From Bacteroidales bacterium (GTDB lineage Bacteria; Bacteroidota; Bacteroidia; Bacteroidales; UBA932): a DNA stretch of 35,009 nucleotides. The stretch lies in the NCBI GenBank assembly GCA_016286385.1, contig JAEESO010000023.1:1-35009 (forward strand). The letters run 5' to 3'. The notes beneath the pieces were generated by a model. The model did not search any database, was not told the origin of the DNA, and saw only the letters and a program-made list of their open reading frames with translations. A program made the translations under genes and the position numbers. Positions 1-7,132 of this stretch are shown piece by piece (position 1 is the stretch's first letter; every line of letters starts with the position of its first letter).

Positions 1-213
<213 letters not shown>

Positions 214-286
214 TTGGAGCTCTGTTCCCTGACAGGGACGCTCGGTAAGTGCAAGGCACAGTACCTTTAGTCTTTCATTATTATAC

Positions 287-360
287 AGGCTCTTAGCTCA
301 GTTGGTTAGAGCGCTACACTGATAATGTAGAGGTCGGCAGTTCAACTCTGCCAGGGCCTA
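287..360 (+). tRNA. tRNA-Ile (GAT)
   Basis: A complete 74-nt cloverleaf. The acceptor strand AGGCTCT pairs with AGGGCCT, the D-loop has AGCTCAGTTGGT, the anticodon stem CTACA/TGTAG encloses anticodon GAT (321-323), and the T-arm contains TTCAACT. The discriminator base is A at 360 and CCA is not encoded. It lies about 73 nt after the 16S 3' end, the usual internal-spacer position in a bacterial rRNA operon. Confidence 0.97.
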
Positions 361-367
361 CTAAGCT

Positions 368-440
368 GGGGGTATAGCTCAGCTGGTAGAGCACATGCTT
401 TGCAAGCATGGGGTCGCCGGTTCGAATCCGACTACCTCCA
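368..440 (+). tRNA. tRNA-Ala (TGC)
   Basis: A complete 73-nt cloverleaf. The acceptor GGGGGTA pairs with TACCTCC, the anticodon stem CATGC/GCATG encloses TGC (401-403), and the T-loop is TTCGAAT. CCA is not encoded (A440 is followed by CAG). It is seven nt after tRNA-Ile, the standard Ile-Ala spacer pair. In an ordinary rRNA operon a 23S gene would follow; here a terminator-like hairpin follows instead. Confidence 0.97.
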
Positions 441-445
441 CAGAA

Positions 446-484
446 AACCGCAACAGAAGTAATTCTGCTGCGGTTTTTCTTTTT
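446..484 (+). terminator. Rho-independent terminator after tRNA-Ala
   Basis: Stem AACCGCA-A-CAGAA (446-458), loop GTAA, then TTCTG-C-TGCGGTT (463-475): 12 base pairs with one A·C mismatch. A T-rich run follows (474-484). It begins five bases after the tRNA-Ala discriminator, so it would end the 16S-tRNA-tRNA transcript before any 23S. Confidence 0.85.
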
Positions 485-486
485 AG

Positions 487-505
487 TGCCCCAAATAATG
501 CCCCA
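487..505 (+). repeat. TGCCCCA direct repeat just past tRNA-Ala terminator
   Basis: Two copies of TGCCCCA (487-493 and 499-505), 12 bp apart and so about one helical turn. They lie just after the tRNA-Ala terminator. Short direct repeats of this kind beside a tRNA could belong to a tyrosine-recombinase attachment region, but no integrase or second tRNA fragment is present, so this reading is weak. Confidence 0.35.
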
Positions 506-551
506 CTTTTTTCTTCTGCAAGTTGTGTAGATGTATTTGGATGTGTATAGC

Positions 552-604
552 GTTTAGCAATCTGGGATTGTTTCCATCTGCGCGTGAACTGGCATTGCTA
601 TAAA
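552..604 (+). promoter_or_regulatory. Imperfect inverted repeat upstream of the LacI-family gene
   Basis: GTTTAGCAAT (552-561) is complemented by ATTGCTATAAAC beginning at 594, with a two-base bulge. The uninterrupted core TAGCAAT/ATTGCTA is 7 bp, and about 32 nt separate the arms. It lies just upstream of the lacI promoter and the CpG palindrome at 610-623. It could be a regulator site or an RNA/DNA hairpin. The 441-644 stretch otherwise holds only the terminator, the TGCCCCA repeat and the promoter. Confidence 0.35.
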
Positions 605-609
605 CATGG

Positions 610-623
610 CTTTATCGGTAAAG
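610..623 (+). promoter_or_regulatory. Candidate LacI-family operator (autoregulatory)
   Basis: CTTTATCGGTAAAG is a near-perfect palindrome with a central CpG, the usual shape of LacI/GalR operators. It lies just upstream of the -7 element of the lacI-like gene, so a bound repressor would block that promoter. Its first ten bases, CTTTATCGGT, recur at 1723-1732 next to the -33 element of the PUL promoter. The operator role is inferred from the sharing, symmetry and position. Confidence 0.6.
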
Positions 624-628
624 TTTTG

Positions 629-636
629 TATCTTTG
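629..636 (+). promoter_or_regulatory. Bacteroidetes -7 element (TATCTTTG) of lacI-like gene
   Basis: TATCTTTG fits the Bacteroidetes primary-sigma -7 consensus TAnnTTTG. The gap to the ATG at 645 is only 8 nt, so the transcript is probably leaderless or nearly so. No good -33 TTTG is seen 19-21 nt upstream. The element decides the start codon: an in-frame ATG at 606 lies upstream of the promoter and cannot be used from it. Confidence 0.65.
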
Positions 637-644
637 CAGAAGAT

Positions 645-1667
645 ATGGAAAAAGTAACACTAAAAGATCTTGCACGTGAACTTGGCGTTTCGACAACTCT
701 TGTCTCCAGGGTGCTGAATGCAAGGAGACGGGAAGACGGATCCCTGGACTGTGATATCGGCAAAGAAACAGCAGAGCGAGTCCTTGCGTTGGCTAAAGAA
801 AAGGATTATCGGCCTAGTCGCTTTGCTATGGGACTCAGGAGCGGCAAGCGCTTCCTTCTTGGAGTGATTACCCCCGATATTTCCAACTATGCTTTCTCTG
901 AGGCAGGCCGATATATTGAGGAGCTGGCCCACCAGGACGGGTACAGCGTAATGTTTGGCAGTTCATCTGAAAGTGAAACGCGAATGGCTGAGCTTTTGGA
1001 CGTTTTCGCCGATCACGGTGTGGATGGAATCATAGTTACCCCATGTATGGGAAGTGAAGACAGCCTTGCCAAAATTGTCGCAAAGAAGATTCCCGTCGTA
1101 CTGATTAACCGTGACCTTCCATCATTAAAGGGTGTGGGGCGTGTCTTTCTTGATAATATCCTCAGCATGAAGATGGTGGTGGACCACCTCTATGATAGAG
1201 GTTACAGAAAGATAGAGATGATTTCTGAGAATATGAACGTTCTCTCTCTTCGGGATCGTGAAAACAGCTACACTGAGACAATGCTGTCATACGGCCTTAC
1301 CCCTTATATATATTATGCAGACTCATCTGAGGTTGATACCCAGGTCCCGAATTTCGTGAGCGAGGCCGTGCAAAAAGGAACGGAGGCCTTGATTACTCCA
1401 CGTATACGGCTTTCACTTAACAGTATTAGGGCCATTCTGGATCTTGGTTTGTCCATACCACGTGACATGGCTATCTTTTGTCACGATGAGAGTCCGGCTT
1501 TCACCACACTGTCTCCAACAATATCTTATGTGTCACAGCGCTCTGACCAGGTGGGTATTCAAGCGTATCGGATGTTGAAGCGCATGATAAACGGAGAACA
1601 AGGCGGCAAAGTTTTGATTCCTCCTCATCTGTTTTTTGGAGATTCAACCGAAAAAAAAATAATCTAA
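645..1667 (+). CDS. LacI/GalR-family transcriptional regulator
   Basis: A 340-residue DNA-binding regulator of the size usual for the family. The N-terminus has the LacI helix-turn-helix (TLKDLARELGVSTTLVSRVL, residues 5-24), a slightly extended linker (RRREDGSLDCDIG) of the kind seen in many Bacteroidetes members, then KETAERV and the hinge YRPSRFAMGLRSGK. The rest is a periplasmic-binding-protein-like sensor domain (LGVITPDIS; DGIIVTPC; VVLINRD; AIFCHDESPAFTTLSPTISYV). The start at 645 is chosen over 606 because the -7 element lies at 629-636. The gene is monocistronic, ends in its own terminator, and directly precedes the PUL on the same strand. It most likely represses or activates the PUL in response to an intracellular sugar. 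The effector is unknown. Confidence 0.95.
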   Translation: MEKVTLKDLARELGVSTTLVSRVLNARRREDGSLDCDIGKETAERVLALAKEKDYRPSRFAMGLRSGKRFLLGVITPDISNYAFSEAGRYIEELAHQDGYSVMFGSSSESETRMAELLDVFADHGVDGIIVTPCMGSEDSLAKIVAKKIPVVLINRDLPSLKGVGRVFLDNILSMKMVVDHLYDRGYRKIEMISENMNVLSLRDRENSYTETMLSYGLTPYIYYADSSEVDTQVPNFVSEAVQKGTEALITPRIRLSLNSIRAILDLGLSIPRDMAIFCHDESPAFTTLSPTISYVSQRSDQVGIQAYRMLKRMINGEQGGKVLIPPHLFFGDSTEKKII

Positions 1668-1670
1668 ACC

Positions 1671-1697
1671 AGAAGGCTTCAGAGCCTTCTTTTTTTG
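1671..1697 (+). terminator. Rho-independent terminator after the LacI-family gene
   Basis: AGAAGGCT-TCAG-AGCCTTCT is a perfect 8-bp stem with a four-base loop (1671-1690), followed by a long T run to about 1697. It starts four bases after the stop codon and separates the regulator transcript from the PUL operon. Confidence 0.93.
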
Positions 1698-1722
1698 CTC
1701 TAACATAAGAAAAAATATAGTC

Positions 1723-1736
1723 CTTTATCGGTTTAG
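1723..1736 (+). promoter_or_regulatory. Candidate LacI-family operator at the PUL promoter
   Basis: CTTTATCGGTTTAG shares its first ten bases with the palindrome at 610-623. It also has a central CpG and imperfect dyad symmetry (CTTTA..../....TTTAG is only partly complementary). It abuts the -33 TTTG at 1737-1740, so binding would interfere with polymerase or contact it. Its functional role is inferred. Confidence 0.55.
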
Positions 1737-1768
1737 TTTGCATATTTCAATAATTCTTCATAGCTTTG
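1737..1768 (+). promoter_or_regulatory. PUL operon promoter (TTTG-N20-TAGCTTTG)
   Basis: TTTG at 1737-1740, a 20-nt spacer and TAGCTTTG at 1761-1768 match the Bacteroidetes consensus TTTG-N19-21-TAnnTTTG closely. The ATG at 1787 is 18 nt past the -7 element, giving a very short leader. No comparable promoter was noticed in the short gaps before 27537, so this one likely drives the whole gene run. Confidence 0.85.
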
Positions 1769-1786
1769 TAGCGACCATTAAACACT

Positions 1787-3631
1787 ATGGCAATGACTAC
1801 AAAGGATTCTATCATGTTGCTCGCAACCAGATTCGACAACCTCGGAGACTGGACAGTAGAGCAACAATTTGTTCTGCAAATGGGCTCAAGCTACTTGCTT
1901 GCCCACGGAATTGGGACGCCGCTAGCTAAAGATGCGTCCACCAAGTTTACAGTTGTGTCACCCGGCAAATACACGCTTTGGGTGCGTACAAAAAACTGGA
2001 CAGCCTTTTGGAGCGATGGCAAGACGCCGGGGATATTCCAGGTAGTGGTAGACCACAAGGCCGATGCCTCCGAATTCGGAACCGGAAAAGCCGGAGCTAC
2101 ACCTTCTGAGAGGGCCTCATGGTATTGGCAGAAAGGCGGGGAGTATGATCTTCAGGAAGGCACACATGAAATCTCCGTTCATGACCTTACAGGCCTTGAT
2201 GGGCGCGTGGATGCCATCTTGTTGACAAAGTCTGGTGATGCACCGGGAGACAGCCTTGAAGACTATAAAGCGCTTCGCTCAAAACTTCTTCCGGAGAAAA
2301 CGGAGGATAAGGGTAAATATGATTTTGTGATTATTGGAGCAGGCATGAGCGGGCTTTGTGCCGCAATTGCAGCTGCACGTTTCGGATGCAAGGTTGCTTT
2401 GATTCAGGACCGTTACATCCTGGGCGGAAACAATTCTTCAGAGGTGCGTGTAGGTCTTGGAGGACAGATCAATATGGCCCCGTATCCTTCACTGGGCTAT
2501 ATTCTCAATGAAATCGGCCCGGACCGTATAGGTAATGCAAGGGGTGCCCATCATTACCAGGACTGGAAGAAATGGGATGTAATTGCGGCTGAGCCAAATA
2601 TCACCCTGTTTGCCGGTTATACGGTGGACAAGGCTATAATGGAGAACGGCTCCATTATGGCCGTAGAAGCTGTAGAGGCGACAAAACAGAATCGCATCAG
2701 AATATCAGGTTGCATCTTCTCAGATTGCACAGGAGACGCCCACCTTGCCGTACTTGCAGGGGCAAGAACCATGATGGGTCGTGAAGCAAAGAGCGAGTTC
2801 GGAGAGAGTCTCGCCCCGGAGAAGGCCGATGACTATACTATGGGAGTATCTATTGAATGGTATTGTGAAGACCAGAACACCCCTTGCTCCTTCCCTGACA
2901 GTCTGGACTGGGGTCTCAAACTGGACGAAGAAACAGTAGAGCCCGTGCACCGCGCCAACTGGTACTGGGAGGTGGGAATGAACGACGACCAGATTGCCGA
3001 TGCTGAAAAAATTCGTGACTACGGCATGTACGTGGCCTACAGCACATTCTCTTATTGCAAAAACCGTCTTGCCAAGAAAGAAGACTGGGAATGCACTCAT
3101 CTGACTTGGGTAAGCCATGTGAGCGGAAAACGAGAAAGCCGGCGTATAGTTGGAGACTATATATTAAGGGAGCAGGACCTTACCCGTCCAATCCCTCACG
3201 AAGACGGAACGTTCACAACCACCTGGCGTATAGATCAGCATTACCCGGATCCCAGGAATGCCGGCAAATACCCAGGAGCCGAATGGATGTCAATCGGCAA
3301 ACTTACCCCCATTGACCCTTATGCCGTGCCATATCGCTGCCTCTATAGTGCAGATATTCCCAATATGTTCATGGCCGGGCGTGATATCAGCGTTACACAC
3401 ATAGCTCTGGGCTCGGTACGCGTAATGCGTACTTGTGCCATGATGGGAGAGGTAGTAGGCCTTGCAGCAAACGTATGCCGTGAAAGGGGATGTCTTCCCA
3501 GAGATATTTATACTACTTATTTCCAGGACCTTGTAGCCCTCATGAAAAAGGGCGCCGGGCGTACTGATGTACCCTACACTCAGTTTTATCACCAAGTAGA
3601 CCGTACAGGACATCAAGCAGAAGACAGATAA
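1787..3631 (+). CDS. FAD-dependent oxidoreductase with N-terminal beta-sandwich-like domain
   Basis: A 614-residue protein with no signal peptide, so probably cytoplasmic. The dinucleotide-binding motif GAGMSG (residues 184-189) sits in a VIIGAGMSGLCAAIAAARFG context, followed by LGGNNSSEVRVGLGG. This matches the FAD_oxidored family (PF12831-like), which is found in many Bacteroidetes PULs with few characterised members. Residues 1 to about 160 precede the FAD domain and look like a beta-sandwich of the golvesin/carbohydrate-binding type (YTLWVRTKNW, HEISVHDL). It is the first gene of the operon, and its TAATG stop/start overlap couples it to the next gene. It presumably oxidises a sugar, polyol or derived product; substrate unknown. 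A second ATG two codons downstream is also possible. Confidence 0.88.
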   Translation: MAMTTKDSIMLLATRFDNLGDWTVEQQFVLQMGSSYLLAHGIGTPLAKDASTKFTVVSPGKYTLWVRTKNWTAFWSDGKTPGIFQVVVDHKADASEFGTGKAGATPSERASWYWQKGGEYDLQEGTHEISVHDLTGLDGRVDAILLTKSGDAPGDSLEDYKALRSKLLPEKTEDKGKYDFVIIGAGMSGLCAAIAAARFGCKVALIQDRYILGGNNSSEVRVGLGGQINMAPYPSLGYILNEIGPDRIGNARGAHHYQDWKKWDVIAAEPNITLFAGYTVDKAIMENGSIMAVEAVEATKQNRIRISGCIFSDCTGDAHLAVLAGARTMMGREAKSEFGESLAPEKADDYTMGVSIEWYCEDQNTPCSFPDSLDWGLKLDEETVEPVHRANWYWEVGMNDDQIADAEKIRDYGMYVAYSTFSYCKNRLAKKEDWECTHLTWVSHVSGKRESRRIVGDYILREQDLTRPIPHEDGTFTTTWRIDQHYPDPRNAGKYPGAEWMSIGKLTPIDPYAVPYRCLYSADIPNMFMAGRDISVTHIALGSVRVMRTCAMMGEVVGLAANVCRERGCLPRDIYTTYFQDLVALMKKGAGRTDVPYTQFYHQVDRTGHQAEDR

Positions 3632-4026
3632 TGAAAAAGATTCTTGCTTTACTTGTAATCGGAATCATGTCCTTGTCATGCGCAAAGACATGGCATAATG
3701 ATTCTCCTATTGACACGGCGGTGGCTGCGAGCTTTACCAATATCACCTCGTCATCAGTAACCGTATCGCTAATTCCCACAAACGCAGTCGCATCCTACCT
3801 TGTCACGGATCCAGCTCTGGCCGATGCTGTTGGCTATCTTAGCATGGACGCCAAAGGCCGCCTTGAGTATATTCAGGAGCATGGGCGGGAAAGTGATTCA
3901 CCTTATGAGAAGTCCTACACATCCCTTTCTGCCGCCACAACTTATTGTATTGGTTTTGTTGCCAGAAAGGCCGATGGCACTATATGCTCAGCACCCACTT
4001 TTTCAACATTCACAACAACGGAATAG
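3631..4026 (+). CDS. Small lipoprotein with one Fn3-like domain
   Basis: 131 residues. A lipoprotein signal peptide ends at Cys17 (LSC lipobox). The remaining ~110 residues look like a single fibronectin type III-like beta-sandwich, with strand-like ASFTNITSSSVTVSLIP near the start and SLSAATTYCIGFVARKADG then SAPTFSTFTTTE at the end, as in Fn3 modules. The start overlaps the FAD-oxidoreductase stop (TAATG) and the stop is two bases before the susC start. It may be a small surface glycan-binding or complex-assembly protein. The gene is not recognised by name, and function is inferred only from position and fold. Confidence 0.85.
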   Translation: MKKILALLVIGIMSLSCAKTWHNDSPIDTAVAASFTNITSSSVTVSLIPTNAVASYLVTDPALADAVGYLSMDAKGRLEYIQEHGRESDSPYEKSYTSLSAATTYCIGFVARKADGTICSAPTFSTFTTTE

Positions 4027-4028
4027 CC

Positions 4029-7000
4029 ATGAAAAGAATCATTTTGTCAATCATCCTGTGCATGGCTGCTCTGCTTGCATCCGGCCAGGGGCAAATAATG
4101 AATGTGACGGGTGTCGTTACAGATGATAACGGAGAGCCGGTAATTGGCGCCGGTGTCATCGTTTCCGGAACTACTACCGGTGTAACCACAGATATGGACG
4201 GTCACTTTTCCATACAGGTAAAGCCGGGCACGGTACTGGAATTCTCTTCACTTGGATTGTCTTCACAGACAGTCACAGTCCAGCCCGGGAAGACCTATTA
4301 TGATATAACGCTGTCTTCAGATTCCAATTATCTTGAAGAAGTGGTTGTGGTTGGCTATGACGTCCAGAAAAAAGTGAACCTCACAGGCTCCGTTTCCACA
4401 ATCTCTACTGAGAGCTTTGTTAACCGCCCTATCGTTCAGGCTTCATCGGCCCTTCAGGGTATGGCGGCAGGCGTGACCGTAACCACACAGACTGGTGAAC
4501 CCGGATCCGATGGCGGCACAATCCGTGTCAGGGGCCTTGGTACATTCGGCGGATCCAGTGCAGAGCCCCTGGTGCTGATAGATGGCGTTGAAGGGAACAT
4601 GAACGCCCTGGATGTCAGCCTTATAGACAAGATAACGGTACTTAAAGATGCCGCATCCTCTGCCATCTATGGCAACCGGGCGGCAAACGGCGTCATCCTT
4701 ATCACAACAAAGCGAGCCTCCAAGGACCATTCATCTGTGAATTACCGTGGTTACGTAGGTTGGCAGGAACCAACCAATGTAACCCAGACAGTAACGCCTG
4801 AGGAGTTCATGCTCCTGAGGAGGGAGGCCGATATGAATGACGGTAAAGACTCCATCTATTCAGATCAGTATATTGCCTCCTATCGTGAGAACAACGCGAT
4901 TGACCCAGACGGCTATCCAATCACAGACTGGAAAGGACGTATTCTTAACGGGTCCGGATTCACACACGGACACAGCCTGTCCATGTCGGCAGGAACAGAA
5001 AAAATCCGCGTGATGACATCTCTTGGCTATATGAGTCAGGATGGTATTGTCAAATACACTGGATACCAGCGTTATAGCGTGCGCAATAATATGGACGTGG
5101 AATTCAACAAGCGCCTCCATATGAAGTTTGACCTGTCCCTGACATACGGTCACAAGGAAAAGAACCCCGGTCAGAATACTCTGTTTACCCAGATGAATGT
5201 ATCCGACCCTCTTAACCTGACACAGTGGTCAACAGGCGGTTATCCCATGCTTACTGGCGGTTCCGTCAATTCGTTGCCATATCTATATGGCCAGGGCGGT
5301 AACAATAAGAGCAATACTTACCGTCTAAATGGTAATCTGACTCTTACATATGATCCCCTGGACTGGATGACACTGGAGGGGACCATCTCTCCCAGATATG
5401 TCATGAGTGAAAGCCATGTTTTCAAAGACAGGATAGAGTATTGGTCAGACCCTTTCGGAACCATTTCTTCATCTTCAAATGTGGTACACAATTCACTGAC
5501 TGAATCCTGCACCCGCTCTTTCTACGGCAATTATTACGCAAAGCTTATTCTCCATAAGACTTTTGCAAAGTCACATAATGCCAGACTACTCCTTGGCGCT
5601 TCTTACGAAGACTGGACCCAGCGTACACTATCGGCCACACGTCAGGATTATGCATATCCCCAATATGATGTCATAGCAGCGGGAGCAGACGACGAGACCA
5701 AGGATAATGACGGAAAGGTATACCAGTATGCCTACGGCTCATTCTTTGGCAGGATCAATTACAATTACAAGGAGCGATACCTTCTGGAAGCCAACATACG
5801 ATATGACGGATCTTCCCGTTTCGCGAAGGCAAACCGCTGGGCTCCCTTCATGTCTTACTCGGCCGCATGGCGAGTGACAGAAGAGTCATGGATGCAGCCT
5901 ATAAAGAATATTCTCACGGAACTCAAGATTCGTGCATCATACGGAACACTTGGTAACCAGAACATCAGTTCATCATATTATCCCACCGCGCAGAACCTTG
6001 CCTTGGGTAGCCTCTCAGTGAACGAGGCCATTCAGCCCATAGCTACGCTCACCACGCTGGCCAACCCGGATCTTACCTGGGAGACATCATCCATGTATGA
6101 CGTAGGCGTAGATCTCAGCCTCTGGAACAAGCTATCCATTACTGCCGATTGGTATCATAAGACCACAAAAGGCATTTTGATGAAACTGGACATCCCCGCC
6201 ACCATCGGCCTGGGGGCGCCATACCAGAATGCCGGCAGTGTCCGTAACGTTGGTTGGGAAGTGGCACTCTCATATAATGATGCTTACGGAGACTTCCACT
6301 GGGGTATAGATGCCAACCTTTCAGATGTCACCAACAGGATTCTGAACATGAATGGGACCACCACCGGTGGCTCTGACGGCCTCCTTATCAACGAGGAAGG
6401 GCATGAGATCAACTCTATCAGAGGTCTCACCTGCCTTGGAATGGTGCGCTCTCAGGAAGAGGCGGATCTTGTGAACAAGAAGCTCCCTCAGTACAACACC
6501 ATCCTGAAGCCCGGAGATCTGTATTATGCCGATATTGCCGGTACCTTCGACGAAAACGGCAAGGCCATTCCTGACGGAAAGGTGGACGATAACGACAAGC
6601 ATGTTATTGGAGGTACCATTCCTCATTATACCTATGGTGTAACCTTGAACTTCGGGTGGAGGGGCATCAACCTCAGCGCGTTCTTCCAGGGAGTAGGCAA
6701 GGTGGATTCTTATCTGAGCGGCTATTATGTGATGCCTTGTTATCAGGGCGGCACATTCCGTAAGGAGCATCTTGACAGATGGACTCCGGACACCCCTAAG
6801 GGACGATTCCCCAGGCTCACATATACTGAGGCCGATATCAACCAGAAACCGTCTACGTTCTGGTTGGCCGATGCCTCATACCTCCGTTTAAAGAACCTGC
6901 AGCTTAGTTATACCCTTCCTTCCAAAGTGGTCAAAAAGATTGGAATTAAATCTCTGATGGTCTTTGCGAATGCCCAGAATCTTTTGACATTCAGCAAATT

Positions 7001-7127
7001 CTGGCAGGGATATGACCCTGAAGTGGCTTATAACGGTTCTGCAACCGATGGCGTTTCTATCGGCATGGTTGCGTCCAACTATCCTCAGGTAAAGACTTAT
7101 ACTTTTGGCGTTGACATTAAATTCTGA
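4029..7127 (+). CDS. susC: SusC-family TonB-dependent outer-membrane transporter
   Basis: 1032 residues, the normal SusC length. A signal peptide (MKRIILSIILCMAALLASGQ) is followed by a CarboxypepD_reg-like beta-domain (about 24-95, VTGVVTDDNGEPVIGAGV), a TonB-box-like EEVVVVGY (103-110), the plug with the SusC signature (LVLIDGVEG, ITVLKDAASSAIYGNRAANG) and a long 22-strand barrel ending in a terminal aromatic (FGVDIKF). It imports oligosaccharides across the outer membrane with its SusD partner. An upstream in-frame ATG at 3945 is rejected because it lies inside the previous gene and would bury the signal peptide. susD starts five bases after the stop. Confidence 0.98.
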   Translation: MKRIILSIILCMAALLASGQGQIMNVTGVVTDDNGEPVIGAGVIVSGTTTGVTTDMDGHFSIQVKPGTVLEFSSLGLSSQTVTVQPGKTYYDITLSSDSNYLEEVVVVGYDVQKKVNLTGSVSTISTESFVNRPIVQASSALQGMAAGVTVTTQTGEPGSDGGTIRVRGLGTFGGSSAEPLVLIDGVEGNMNALDVSLIDKITVLKDAASSAIYGNRAANGVILITTKRASKDHSSVNYRGYVGWQEPTNVTQTVTPEEFMLLRREADMNDGKDSIYSDQYIASYRENNAIDPDGYPITDWKGRILNGSGFTHGHSLSMSAGTEKIRVMTSLGYMSQDGIVKYTGYQRYSVRNNMDVEFNKRLHMKFDLSLTYGHKEKNPGQNTLFTQMNVSDPLNLTQWSTGGYPMLTGGSVNSLPYLYGQGGNNKSNTYRLNGNLTLTYDPLDWMTLEGTISPRYVMSESHVFKDRIEYWSDPFGTISSSSNVVHNSLTESCTRSFYGNYYAKLILHKTFAKSHNARLLLGASYEDWTQRTLSATRQDYAYPQYDVIAAGADDETKDNDGKVYQYAYGSFFGRINYNYKERYLLEANIRYDGSSRFAKANRWAPFMSYSAAWRVTEESWMQPIKNILTELKIRASYGTLGNQNISSSYYPTAQNLALGSLSVNEAIQPIATLTTLANPDLTWETSSMYDVGVDLSLWNKLSITADWYHKTTKGILMKLDIPATIGLGAPYQNAGSVRNVGWEVALSYNDAYGDFHWGIDANLSDVTNRILNMNGTTTGGSDGLLINEEGHEINSIRGLTCLGMVRSQEEADLVNKKLPQYNTILKPGDLYYADIAGTFDENGKAIPDGKVDDNDKHVIGGTIPHYTYGVTLNFGWRGINLSAFFQGVGKVDSYLSGYYVMPCYQGGTFRKEHLDRWTPDTPKGRFPRLTYTEADINQKPSTFWLADASYLRLKNLQLSYTLPSKVVKKIGIKSLMVFANAQNLLTFSKFWQGYDPEVAYNGSATDGVSIGMVASNYPQVKTYTFGVDIKF

Positions 7128-7132
7128 CGGGT

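Noticed and set aside
606..644. Upstream ATG of the lacI-like gene at 606
   Set aside because: It precedes the -7 element at 629-636 and its extra 13 residues do not resemble the start of LacI proteins.
2720..3118. Long open frames opposite PUL genes (for example 2720-3118, 6321-6770, 29120-29755)
   Set aside because: They are antisense shadows of well-identified genes with no family resemblance or start signals of their own.
3945..4028. Upstream ATG for susC
   Set aside because: It lies in the preceding gene and would place 28 residues before an otherwise good signal peptide.
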